Assembly: GCA_018673255.1 (NCBI GenBank)
Contig: JABHDC010000048.1
Location: 35,340-99,339 of the forward strand
DNA length: 64,000 nucleotides
Reading direction: 5' to 3'
Origin: Gemmatimonadota bacterium
Lineage (GTDB): Bacteria; Latescibacterota; UBA2968; UBA8231
Shown here in pieces: positions 51,942-59,854 of the stretch (position 1 is its first letter; every line of letters starts with the position of its first letter). The position numbers and the translations under genes are program-made. Under the pieces are notes generated by a model. That model was not told the origin of the DNA, made no database searches, and saw only the letters and a list, made by a program, of their open reading frames with translations.

Positions 51942-53303
51942 ATGAAGATGACGACGAGTTCATCGACGGACAGTCACCTGCGGACCCGGGCGCTTGGCGC
52001 CCGTGCGGCGGCCCGTAGACTGGCCGCGACCGATGCCGGCGTGCGGGATGCGGCCCTGATGGCGATCGCCGCGGCCCTTGAGACAGAGAAGGATTCGATC
52101 CTGGCTGCCAACGCCCTGGATTGCGAGGCGGCGGCGGATCTGGCGCAGAAGGGTGAATTGGGAGAGCCCCTGGTCGCGCGTCTCGACCTGCGCAAAGGCA
52201 AGTTCGAGACGGCGCTGGACATGGTTCGCTCCGTGGCAAGCCAGCCGGATCCACTGTGGCAGACACAGCGGGCCACGGAACTGGATCAGGGACTCGAGCT
52301 GTTTCGCGTCTCTGTGCCCATTGGGGTGATCGGTGTGATCTTCGAGTCCCGTCCGGATGCGTTGGTGCAGATTGCCGCCCTGTGTCTGAAGTCGGGCAAT
52401 GCGGTCTTGCTCAAGGGCGGCATCGAAGCGGCGAACTCGAATCGCATCCTCGCTAGCGTGATCACACGTGCCACCGAAGCTGTGGATGGCATCCCCGCCG
52501 GCTGGCTGACGCTGCTGGAGACCCGGGGTGATGTGGCCCAGATCCTGGGAATGGATGACGCCATCGATCTGATCATCCCCCGTGGATCGAATGAATTTGC
52601 CGCTTACATCATGGACAACACGAAGATCCCCGTCACCGGTCACACGGACGGGGTCTGTCACGTCTATGTGGACGCCGCCGCCGATCTGGCCAAGGCCACT
52701 CGTGTCGCGGTGGATGCCAAGATTCAGGATGTGTCGACATGTTGTACGGCTGAGACGGTGCTGGTGCATGTCGATGTGGCAGAAGAGTTCCTGGGTGCCG
52801 CCATCGGTCAGTTGCAGGATGCGAAGGTGCTGGTGCGGGGTGATGAGAGAGTCCGAGCTCTGGCCGGCGTGAATGGCGATGTGGCCGCTGCGACGGAAGA
52901 GGACTGGGCGACGGAGTATCTGGACTACGTGCTGTCCGTGAAGATCGTCGATGATGTAGACGAGGCGATCGACCATATCAACGAGTATGGTTCGGCGCAC
53001 ACGGATACGATCGTCACCGAGAATCGGACCACGGCCGCGCGATTCCTGCAGGGCGTGGATTCAGCCTCCGTTTTCGTCAATGCGTCGACACGATTCGCTG
53101 ATGGTTACCGCTATGGCCTGGGTGCGGAGATCGGCATCAGCACAGGACGGCTGCACAGTCGCGGCCCGGTCGGCCTGGAGGGCCTCACGACCTACAAGTA
53201 TCTGCTGGAAGGCGATGGCCAGATCGTCGCCGATTACTCCGGACCTGACGCCCGCAGCTACACGCATCGAACGATCGACAAGACCTGGACGCGTACATCG
53301 TGA
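51942..53303 (+). CDS. proA: Glutamate-5-semialdehyde dehydrogenase
   Basis: 453 aa aldehyde-dehydrogenase superfamily. VPIGVIGVIFESRPDALVQIAALCLKSGNAVLLKGG is the ProA signature, followed by DLIIPRGSNEFAAYIM and the catalytic Cys region STCCTAETVLVHVD. C-terminal EIGISTGRLHSRGPVGLEGLTTYKYLLEGDGQI is diagnostic of ProA. It reduces gamma-glutamyl phosphate to glutamate semialdehyde for proline. Slightly longer than the E. coli enzyme owing to N- and C-terminal extensions. Starts ATG 51942 or 51948. No proB beside it. Overlaps the ferredoxin-like gene by GTGA. Confidence 0.96.
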   Translation: MKMTTSSSTDSHLRTRALGARAAARRLAATDAGVRDAALMAIAAALETEKDSILAANALDCEAAADLAQKGELGEPLVARLDLRKGKFETALDMVRSVASQPDPLWQTQRATELDQGLELFRVSVPIGVIGVIFESRPDALVQIAALCLKSGNAVLLKGGIEAANSNRILASVITRATEAVDGIPAGWLTLLETRGDVAQILGMDDAIDLIIPRGSNEFAAYIMDNTKIPVTGHTDGVCHVYVDAAADLAKATRVAVDAKIQDVSTCCTAETVLVHVDVAEEFLGAAIGQLQDAKVLVRGDERVRALAGVNGDVAAATEEDWATEYLDYVLSVKIVDDVDEAIDHINEYGSAHTDTIVTENRTTAARFLQGVDSASVFVNASTRFADGYRYGLGAEIGISTGRLHSRGPVGLEGLTTYKYLLEGDGQIVADYSGPDARSYTHRTIDKTWTRTS

Positions 53304-53662
53304 CCGACCAGATACCACAGACCGACGATACGATCAAGCGTCACATCTTTCTCTGTGCGACGCCGACGAAGGCCAAGTGCCACAGCGATGGTTCGGGGGC
53401 CGAGATCTGGGACTATCTCAAGAATCGTCTGCGTGAGCTGGGTTATGGTGATCCACGCTCAGGTGTGCATCGGACCAAGGCGGACTGTCTGCGTGTCTGT
53501 GAGAGAGGACCGACTGCCATGGTCTGGCCCGATCAGACCTGGTATCAGGAGCTGACGGTGGAGAAGATGGAACGCATCATCACCGAGCATCTGATCGGGG
53601 GCCAGGTGGTGGAGGAGTTCGTGAATCCGGAGCCCTTCCGGAAGATCGACGCTGGGGGCTGA
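53300..53662 (+). CDS. Thioredoxin-like [2Fe-2S] ferredoxin domain protein
   Basis: 120 aa. GTG 53300 overlaps the proA stop by 4 bp. Cys positions C18-x7-C and C-x3-C (LCATPTKAKC and DCLRVCERGP) follow the pattern of the thioredoxin-fold [2Fe-2S] ferredoxins with four cysteines. IFLCATPTKAKCHSDGSG / AVWP-type loops agree with the (2Fe-2S) ferredoxin CDD family found in cobalt/nickel and hydrogenase clusters. A small electron carrier; partner unknown. Co-transcribed with htpG and proA by position. Confidence 0.82.
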   Translation: MTDQIPQTDDTIKRHIFLCATPTKAKCHSDGSGAEIWDYLKNRLRELGYGDPRSGVHRTKADCLRVCERGPTAMVWPDQTWYQELTVEKMERIITEHLIGGQVVEEFVNPEPFRKIDAGG

Positions 53663-53723
53663 GGACGGCGCCCTCCCGTCGGTGTGAGCATCTCGGGGCA
53701 CTTGGTCACATCCCTGCGCTCCT

Positions 53724-54458
53724 CTATGATCTCGATTTCTCGGCAACGATCCTGGTAAAACCGAGCGTCCGTCCCGCATCGATCCGCAACATGTCCGCTT
53801 CCGCTTGATCGTCGGTGAGTCCGGCACTTATGCGCAGTTCCTGCCAAGCCTGCCAGTGCCGCCAGCCGTCGGCGAGGAAGTCGGCGCACTGTACGTCGAC
53901 CTGTCCTGACTTCTCCCAGTGCTGCTTCCACCACGCCGGGCTGTGGAACGAACAAAAGTCCCAGACCCAGTAGGGCTGCAGATGCGCAGGCACATCCCCA
54001 TCGAGTTCGTACTGCGTTCCCGGGCTGACGATTCCCAACTGTCCTCCCGTTTTCACCAGGCGTGAGAAGCGTTCGATATACAGGTCATCTGTGCCGAAGT
54101 AGTGATAGGCATCCAGGCTGACGGCGGCATCGAAGAAGCCATCTGCGAAGGGCAGGCTGTGAGCATCAGCATGCACCGGATAGACGCGCTCAGCCCCCGC
54201 CTCTGTGATCCGCCCCAGGTTCTCGGTGGCACCAATCCACAGATCCGTCGCCCAGACCTCCAGGTCGAATTCCTTGGCCAGGAAGATCGAACTGAGGGCC
54301 TTTCCACAACCAAGATCCAGCACTCTCATCCCGGGCTTCAGGCTCATGCCTTCGGCAAGCCACTCCGCGAGCCACAACACATTGGGTCCCATCGAGTGAT
54401 CAAGGGCCCAGGCCTGATCATATCGTACAGAACGTGGGAATCGGTCGTTGTACAACAT
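53724..54458 (-). CDS. SAM-dependent methyltransferase
   Basis: 244 aa from ATG 54458 (MLYNDRFPRS), TGGAG about 7 nt before. Motif I VLDLGCGKALSSIFLA (glycine-rich SAM loop), motif II EVWATDLW, and LPFADGFFDAAVSLDAYHYF for post-I/IV; this is a class I small-molecule methyltransferase close to the UbiE/Coq5-like group. Later GQLGIVSPG matches motif VI. No membrane helices. Substrate unknown. Divergent from the TIM-barrel epimerase gene. Confidence 0.88.
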   Translation of the reverse strand: MLYNDRFPRSVRYDQAWALDHSMGPNVLWLAEWLAEGMSLKPGMRVLDLGCGKALSSIFLAKEFDLEVWATDLWIGATENLGRITEAGAERVYPVHADAHSLPFADGFFDAAVSLDAYHYFGTDDLYIERFSRLVKTGGQLGIVSPGTQYELDGDVPAHLQPYWVWDFCSFHSPAWWKQHWEKSGQVDVQCADFLADGWRHWQAWQELRISAGLTDDQAEADMLRIDAGRTLGFTRIVAEKSRS

Positions 54459-54754
54459 GATGTCGCTCCATTCGGTCTTGTGGTCCGCAGCAGCAACCTG
54501 CAGTGGGTGGTGTTCTGCTCTACCTGAGTGCGGATGCACGGTCCGATCGTTGTCTGCTCCTCACCTGGCACACCTCCGGAATGTTCGTGGCGCTCGGAGC
54601 TGTGTCACCCATCGGGCGTGGGCCACTGGAGAGCGACGGTCATTTCCTGGGCGTTGACCTTCGTGCCGTACGTAGCCATCTGGACCGCGGTGGTCGTCGG
54701 CGTCCCAAGGGACCCTTGCGTGACAGTGCACCAAATCACCAAGATTCCCAGTGT

Positions 54755-55603
54755 ATGGAACAGATCAGCTACAGCACCCAGGGGTTCATAGACCGCGAAA
54801 TCGCGCCCGCGCTCGAAGCCATTGCTGCGGCGGGCTTTTCGCAGGCTGAGATCTCCAGCCAGTCACCCCACGCCTGCAGTCCACTGACGGGCAATGAACT
54901 GGACCGGTTCCGGTCACATCTGAGTGCTTCGGGTGTCAGTGCAGGGACGGTACATGCCCCCATGCGGGAGAATGTCCTGGGAGCGCCGGATGAAGTCTGG
55001 CGCCGTGAGAAGATGCCGGTCATGGCCGACTACCTGCGATTCACTGGCGCCATCGGTGCGGCGGGACTGGTGATCCACCCCGTACCGAATCCGATGTTCG
55101 TCACCGATCCTGAGCGGGCGGAGCTATCCGCGTTGATGTGTGACGCGACACGTCGCTCTCTCGATGAGTTGGTACCCGTCGCACAGGACGCGGGCGTGCG
55201 GATGCTGTTGGAGAATCTGCCGTACAACTGTGGTTACCCCTTCCTCAATGTGCGTGAGCTTCGGCCGCTCATCGATCCGTACCCGCAGGATGCTGTGGGG
55301 CTCGTTGTCGATACAGGACACGCCTGGACCTCCGGCGATGATCCAGCCGAAGAGATCCGCCTGGCTGGATCGCGTTTGTGGGGGACTCATCTTCAGGACG
55401 TGGATGGTGAGAACCCGCAGGACAATCACTGGGTGCCAGGGCATGGTGGACTCAACTGGCCGAGCATTCGAGCGGCACTGGACGACGTCGGGTACCGCGG
55501 GGCGCGCACCTTCGAGGTGATCGTGCCCCGGTATGGTGAGAGTCTCGAGGAGCTTTCGCGTCTGACGCGAGAAGCCGCCAGCTCGTGGGGGTGGGACGCG
55601 TGA
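54755..55603 (+). CDS. Sugar phosphate isomerase/epimerase-like TIM barrel protein
   Basis: 282 aa from ATG 54755 (MEQISYSTQGF). No good ribosome site, and the 296-bp region upstream is open in frame but not coding in style. Barrel strands include GFSQAEISSQSP, VHAPMRENVLG, LVIHPVPNP, VRMLLENLPYNCGYP with Glu, LVVDTGHAW with Asp/His, HLQDVDGENPQDNHWVPGHG with His/Asp and FEVIVP; these are the metal ligands of xylose-isomerase-like epimerases (AP endonuclease family 2). Likely acts on a keto sugar or inositol. Eleven nt before a sialidase-like gene. Confidence 0.85.
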   Translation: MEQISYSTQGFIDREIAPALEAIAAAGFSQAEISSQSPHACSPLTGNELDRFRSHLSASGVSAGTVHAPMRENVLGAPDEVWRREKMPVMADYLRFTGAIGAAGLVIHPVPNPMFVTDPERAELSALMCDATRRSLDELVPVAQDAGVRMLLENLPYNCGYPFLNVRELRPLIDPYPQDAVGLVVDTGHAWTSGDDPAEEIRLAGSRLWGTHLQDVDGENPQDNHWVPGHGGLNWPSIRAALDDVGYRGARTFEVIVPRYGESLEELSRLTREAASSWGWDA

Positions 55604-55616
55604 GAGGCGCATCGTG

Positions 55617-57035
55617 ATGGACATCGTGCGGCCCGAAGATGCCCCAGACGCAGGCCTCAAAGTGCGACTCGGTGAACCGGTCCCAGTGATGCTGGCGCCC
55701 GAGGGCGATGAACGTTGGGGCTTTTTCATGTTCCCCTCGATCTGGCGCTTGCGTGACGGAAGACTGGTCTGCGCGGTCACCCTCGGTGGCGATCATATGC
55801 CGACGGAGATGGACTATCACTATCTCTGGTATCTCTCCGACGATGAGGGGCAGCACTGGACCCACACTGTCATGGATGTTGCCGAGGCGGAGGCGATCCT
55901 GCGGGAGCGCTTCACGCTTCCCAGTGGCCGGCAGATCTACTACGAACCGAAACTGGTCAGTCTCGATCTCATCGAGGCCGAACCCTACCCGCTGAATCCG
56001 GCCGCCGAGCACGGATTCATGCAAGGGATCGAGTTACTCTATCGGCTGGGCGATCTGCCTGAGGCGTTTCGATCCGTCACCATGGTCGAACGTGGACCGA
56101 CGGCAGATGAATGGACGACCCATCAAGCGACCATGGACCCCGACATCCTCCTGCCGGCGTTCAAGGAGACCGTCGTCGATGCAGATCCGATCGACCAACT
56201 GACCCATGGCTACATCGCCACCCGCCTGCGAAAGTGGGTGAGGCACGTCGGCGATCAGCGCCTGCCGAATCCAGGGATCTGGGTGCATCGAGGGGCCACG
56301 TGGGCAACACCTGACGATCTGGCGAATCCGCAGGATGATGTCGCGCTGCGCCTGCGGATTGAGACGCCTTCGGCTGTTCGTCTTCACGACATCGGCTACC
56401 AACCGATCATGGAACTCGCGTCGGGTGAGTTGATCGTATCGGCCTTTGGTACACGCTTGCGACTGGCTGACAACAAGGCACCAGGCACGAAGCGCACACA
56501 CTGCCACGTCTTTCGCAGCTCAAGCGACGGACTTGCCTGGCAGCATGACTCCACCTTCCCCCATGCACAGATCGGTGATGATGTAATTGCCCAGGTGCAC
56601 ATCACTCCCAACATGCCTGCAGGCAATTGGCTCGCCGCCGTTCGCACCTGGAACCGACAGGCCACGACGGCCGACTCACCGTTGTTGATCTCCACTTCCG
56701 ATGACGAGGGTCAGAGCTGGACCTGTCCGATGGCCATTCGGCCCAGCAGCACCAATCCCGCCGGTGGTCTTCTTGCCAACGGCGTCGCGTATCGCATGTA
56801 TGGACGACCGGGACAATTCATCACATTCTGTGGCGACGGTGAAGGCAGGCGGTGGGGGAATGATGTGTGTCTCGTCCCGGTTGACTCCGATACATGTGCC
56901 AACAGCAGTGATGTGGTTCTCGGCGCCGACCGTTTCATGATCGCCTACACCGACTATCGTCACGTGGACGCCGCAGGGCGGGTACGGAAGGCGGTCCTGG
57001 TGCGCGAAGTGGTTGTGGAGCCTCCAACGACGTGA
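55617..57035 (+). CDS. Sialidase-fold (BNR/Asp-box) protein
   Basis: 472 aa. ATG 55617 chosen, with a GTG three nt earlier possible. Three Asp boxes of the type SxDxGxxW are visible: LSDDEGQHWT (about 78-87), SSSDGLAWQHDS (about 300-312) and STSDDEGQSWT (about 361-372), the hallmark of six-bladed propeller sialidases and BNR proteins. The Arg triad and catalytic Tyr/Glu are not assignable with confidence. No signal peptide, so intracellular. Follows the epimerase by 13 nt. Could degrade or bind acidic sugars. Confidence 0.78.
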   Translation: MDIVRPEDAPDAGLKVRLGEPVPVMLAPEGDERWGFFMFPSIWRLRDGRLVCAVTLGGDHMPTEMDYHYLWYLSDDEGQHWTHTVMDVAEAEAILRERFTLPSGRQIYYEPKLVSLDLIEAEPYPLNPAAEHGFMQGIELLYRLGDLPEAFRSVTMVERGPTADEWTTHQATMDPDILLPAFKETVVDADPIDQLTHGYIATRLRKWVRHVGDQRLPNPGIWVHRGATWATPDDLANPQDDVALRLRIETPSAVRLHDIGYQPIMELASGELIVSAFGTRLRLADNKAPGTKRTHCHVFRSSSDGLAWQHDSTFPHAQIGDDVIAQVHITPNMPAGNWLAAVRTWNRQATTADSPLLISTSDDEGQSWTCPMAIRPSSTNPAGGLLANGVAYRMYGRPGQFITFCGDGEGRRWGNDVCLVPVDSDTCANSSDVVLGADRFMIAYTDYRHVDAAGRVRKAVLVREVVVEPPTT

Positions 57036-57141
57036 GGCGCAATCTCCGCCCAGACAGGTTCTGTGAAGCGGATACGGTGGCTATCACGACGTCAACTTTT
57101 CGCAGGTCCTGGCCCCAGGTCCTGCCCACGGAGGAATGAGG

Positions 57142-58131
57142 ATGCGACAAGGAAAATTCAAGTTGTCCATGACGCTGGGCCAGAGCCCAGGCGATCACCC
57201 TGAGCGTGTCAGGATCTGCCGGCACATGGGCATCAAACACTGCGTGACATCGCCGCCACTACATGGCATTGGTCGCGATGAATACGAGGCGGCGATACGG
57301 CAGCAGCGGGATGAATGGGCCGAAGCGGGCTTTTCCATTCCCGTCTACGAGACCATGACTCCCGTGTGTGGTGACCACATACGCCGCGGCACGCCGGGCC
57401 GAGAAGAGGAGTTGCTGGACTTCATCGCCGCCATTGAGGCGATGGGCAAGGCGGATATTCCGGTGCTGTGCTACAATCTCGGCCAGGGCGGATCGCGCAC
57501 CGACTGGGTGCCGGTGCGGGGTGGCGCGATCTCGTCGCAGTTCGACTACGCCGCCTCGAATGAGGAACCGCCGGCTGATGAAGTGTTCACTGAAGAACAG
57601 CTCTGGGACAATCTGACCTGGCTGTTGGAACGCATCGTTCCCGTCGCCGAGAAGGCCAATGTGCGTCTGGGGTACCACCCGAATGATCCGCCGATTTCAC
57701 CTTACAAGGGTTCGGCGCAGATCATGGTCAGCGCCGACGCCTATCGTCGGCTGCTCAACATCGCGCCGAGCCCGAACCATGGCGTGTCGTTCTGCCAGGG
57801 GAATTTCAGAGCCATGGGCGGCGATATCTATTCGGTGGCGCGCGAGTTCACGGAGCAGGGCAAGGTGTTCTTCATCCACTATCGCGACGTCGAAGGCACG
57901 GCGGGTACCCGTTTCACAGAGACCTTCCACGATGACGGCCCGACGGACATGGCACGCATGTTGGAGATCTATGCTCGGGCTGGTTTCGACGGGCCCATTC
58001 GCCCCGACCACGCGCCGACCATGGGAGATGAGGATGCGGAGTCGACGCGTGGGTATGGCATGCACGGCAAGATCTTCGCCTTTGGATATATGATCGGTTT
58101 GATGCAGGCGCAGAATCTGGCCTACGAGTGA
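57142..58131 (+). CDS. UxuA-family (mannonate dehydratase-like) protein
   Basis: 329 aa from ATG 57142 (MRQGKFKLSM), GGAGG 7 nt upstream; ATG 57136 is too close to the ribosome site. Conserved family features: VLCYNLGQGGSRTDW, LGYHPNDPPISPYKG with His and Asp, NFRAMGGDIYSVAREF, FFIHYRDVEG with His, and IRPDHAPTMGDED ending GYGMHGKIFAFGYMIGL. These mark the metal-dependent mannonate dehydratase TIM barrel, shorter than E. coli UxuA (394 aa). Converts mannonate to 2-keto-3-deoxygluconate or acts on a related acid. Followed by a small coupled ORF and the M81 gene. Confidence 0.82.
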   Translation: MRQGKFKLSMTLGQSPGDHPERVRICRHMGIKHCVTSPPLHGIGRDEYEAAIRQQRDEWAEAGFSIPVYETMTPVCGDHIRRGTPGREEELLDFIAAIEAMGKADIPVLCYNLGQGGSRTDWVPVRGGAISSQFDYAASNEEPPADEVFTEEQLWDNLTWLLERIVPVAEKANVRLGYHPNDPPISPYKGSAQIMVSADAYRRLLNIAPSPNHGVSFCQGNFRAMGGDIYSVAREFTEQGKVFFIHYRDVEGTAGTRFTETFHDDGPTDMARMLEIYARAGFDGPIRPDHAPTMGDEDAESTRGYGMHGKIFAFGYMIGLMQAQNLAYE

Positions 58132-58289
58132 TCGATCGCGACAATGAGACTGGATGTCCGCACTGGCTGCCCGCCATGCCACCGTTGCCGGACGTCGGTG
58201 AATTGCACCTCGCTGTTGCCGGCGCGGTGTTCTTCCTCCATGATTGCACCCACGCGGACCACGACTTCCCACAGACGACCGAGAACTGA
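58128..58289 (+). CDS. Small ORF coupled to the UxuA-like gene
   Basis: 53 aa (GTG at 58128, TGA at 58289). The GTG shares 4 bp with the preceding stop (GTGA). Sequence includes GCPHWLPAMPPLPDVG, LHLAVAGAVFFLHDC and HADHDFPQTTEN with several His/Asp and two Cys. GC at third codon positions is about three quarters, as in neighbouring genes. It ends 9 nt before the ATG of the M81 gene. Too short to recognise; it could be a true small protein or a by-product of the high GC. Confidence 0.4.
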   Translation: MIDRDNETGCPHWLPAMPPLPDVGELHLAVAGAVFFLHDCTHADHDFPQTTEN

Positions 58290-58298
58290 GCTGACGTC

Positions 58299-59783
58299 AT
58301 GAGAATCGCCATCGCCACCTACGGGCAAGAGACCAGCAGCTTCAGTGCCGTACCCACGACACTTGAAACCTTCGGTCTCTACGGTCTCTTCGAGGGTGAC
58401 GAGATCCTCGAGAAGTGTCGCACCGTCGGCGCGATTGGTGGTTTCCTCGAGACGGTCGATGCTGCCATCGACTGGACGCCTGTGCCGATCATACATGGCT
58501 GGGCCGGCGCCAGCGGGCCCCTGACGGCCGAGACCCTCGACTACTTCGCCGAACAGCTGACGACGCGCCTGCAGGCCGCGGGGCCTCTCGATGCAATGTA
58601 TTTCGCTCTGCACGGGGCTGCCGTCGCGGCCCAGGCACACGATTCAGAGGCCTATCTGCTCAAGATCGTGCGAGACCTCATCGGTGATGATGTACCCCTC
58701 GTCGCGTCGCTCGACCATCACGCCAATCTCACCGAGGCGATGGTTGGTTATGCCGATGCCCTCGTGGCACATCGTACCCAGCCCCATGACCAGAGGGAAA
58801 CGGGACAGCTGGCCGGAAAGCTGATGCTCAGCATCGTACGTGATGGCGCGAAGCCGACGACGGCGTGGCGCAAGATCCCCCTGATCACACACCAGGAGCA
58901 GTTCCTCACGGCAGGCGGTCCGATGAAGGTGTGGTTCGATCTGGCGCGCGAGATGGAATCGCGTCCCGGTGTGTTGTCCGCATCAACCTTGCCCATGCAG
59001 CCTTGGCTCGATGTACCGGAAGGGGGGTGGGCGACGGCGGTGGTTACCGACAACAACCCCGCGCTGGCCGAATCGCTGGCTGATGAGCTGGCGGACAAGG
59101 CGTGGGAATTGCGCGCCGAATTCTGCCGACTCGACAGCATCACCCCGGCAGCGGCCATTCAGAAGGCGGAGAACGCTGATGGCGGGCTCGTGATCCTCAC
59201 CGACACGGGTGACAGTATCTGGGGTGGGGCCACGGGTGACAGTACGACCATCCTGGCCGAGATGATCCGGCAACAGATCACGACGATGGCCCTGGTGCCG
59301 ATGATTGATCCCGAGATGGTCGAGGCGGCCATTGAGGCCGGTGTTGGCAACACGCTGACGCGGTCTGTGGGTGGCAAGCTGGATCCGAACTTCGGTACGC
59401 CCCTGGAGGTAACGGCGCGCGTGGCCGCCATCGGGGGTGGATGCTTCGACGTGCAACTGCTCGGGTTTCAGTCTTTTGATGTGGGACGTGCCGTGCTGCT
59501 GGAGATCGGTGCCATTCGCCTGGTCGTGACCGAGAAACGGGGTGTGGCCGGGAACCATCCGTCTGTTTACGAACACTTCGGCATCGATGTGGCCGACGCG
59601 CGCATGGCCGTGATCAAGACGGCGAGTAACTGGCAATACTTCCAGCCCTGGATCTCTCAGGTTGTACGGGTGGATACGCCGGGCGCCACGACATCACACC
59701 TGGAAGATCTGACGTGGAATCACCTGCCCCGCCCGATCTATCCACTGGACGAAATCGACGACGTGGTGCGACCGCGACGTTGA
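58299..59783 (+). CDS. M81 family metallopeptidase (MlrC-like)
   Basis: 494 aa. MRIAIATYGQETSSFS is the usual M81/MlrC beginning; MYFALHGAAVAA and VASLDHHANLT with a DxHxN type metal motif (about residues 133-139) follow, then VAHRTQPHDQRETGQLAG and C-terminal LVILTDTGDSIWGGATGDST. Members open cyclic peptides such as microcystin in MlrC and related lactams; the family is widespread in sugar-degrading uncultured bacteria and the native substrate is unknown. Cytoplasmic. Cotranscribed with the UxuA-like gene; convergent with the beta-helix gene. Confidence 0.85.
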   Translation: MRIAIATYGQETSSFSAVPTTLETFGLYGLFEGDEILEKCRTVGAIGGFLETVDAAIDWTPVPIIHGWAGASGPLTAETLDYFAEQLTTRLQAAGPLDAMYFALHGAAVAAQAHDSEAYLLKIVRDLIGDDVPLVASLDHHANLTEAMVGYADALVAHRTQPHDQRETGQLAGKLMLSIVRDGAKPTTAWRKIPLITHQEQFLTAGGPMKVWFDLAREMESRPGVLSASTLPMQPWLDVPEGGWATAVVTDNNPALAESLADELADKAWELRAEFCRLDSITPAAAIQKAENADGGLVILTDTGDSIWGGATGDSTTILAEMIRQQITTMALVPMIDPEMVEAAIEAGVGNTLTRSVGGKLDPNFGTPLEVTARVAAIGGGCFDVQLLGFQSFDVGRAVLLEIGAIRLVVTEKRGVAGNHPSVYEHFGIDVADARMAVIKTASNWQYFQPWISQVVRVDTPGATTSHLEDLTWNHLPRPIYPLDEIDDVVRPRR

Positions 59784-59797
59784 TCTGCCCACCTGGC

Positions 59798-59831
59798 CGG
59801 ATTCTCCGACATCAGCGGGTCGGTGAATCCG
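59798..59831. terminator. Strong bidirectional hairpin between M81 and beta-helix genes
   Basis: CGGATTC and GAATCCG enclose CCGAC/GTCGG with a T-T mismatch, 12 base pairs and an 8-nt loop. Outer ACCTG/CAGGT (59791-59795 and 59837-59841) may extend it. Lies between two convergent stops at 59783 and 59855. Confidence 0.6.
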
Positions 59832-59854
59832 CCCGGCAGGTCGTGCCATTCGGG

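Noticed and set aside
54503..54754. In-frame N-terminal extension of the TIM-barrel epimerase and a hydrophobic ORF at 54528-54791
   Set aside because: The extension has no domain character, and the hydrophobic frame runs into the real gene; both look like products of open GC-rich sequence.
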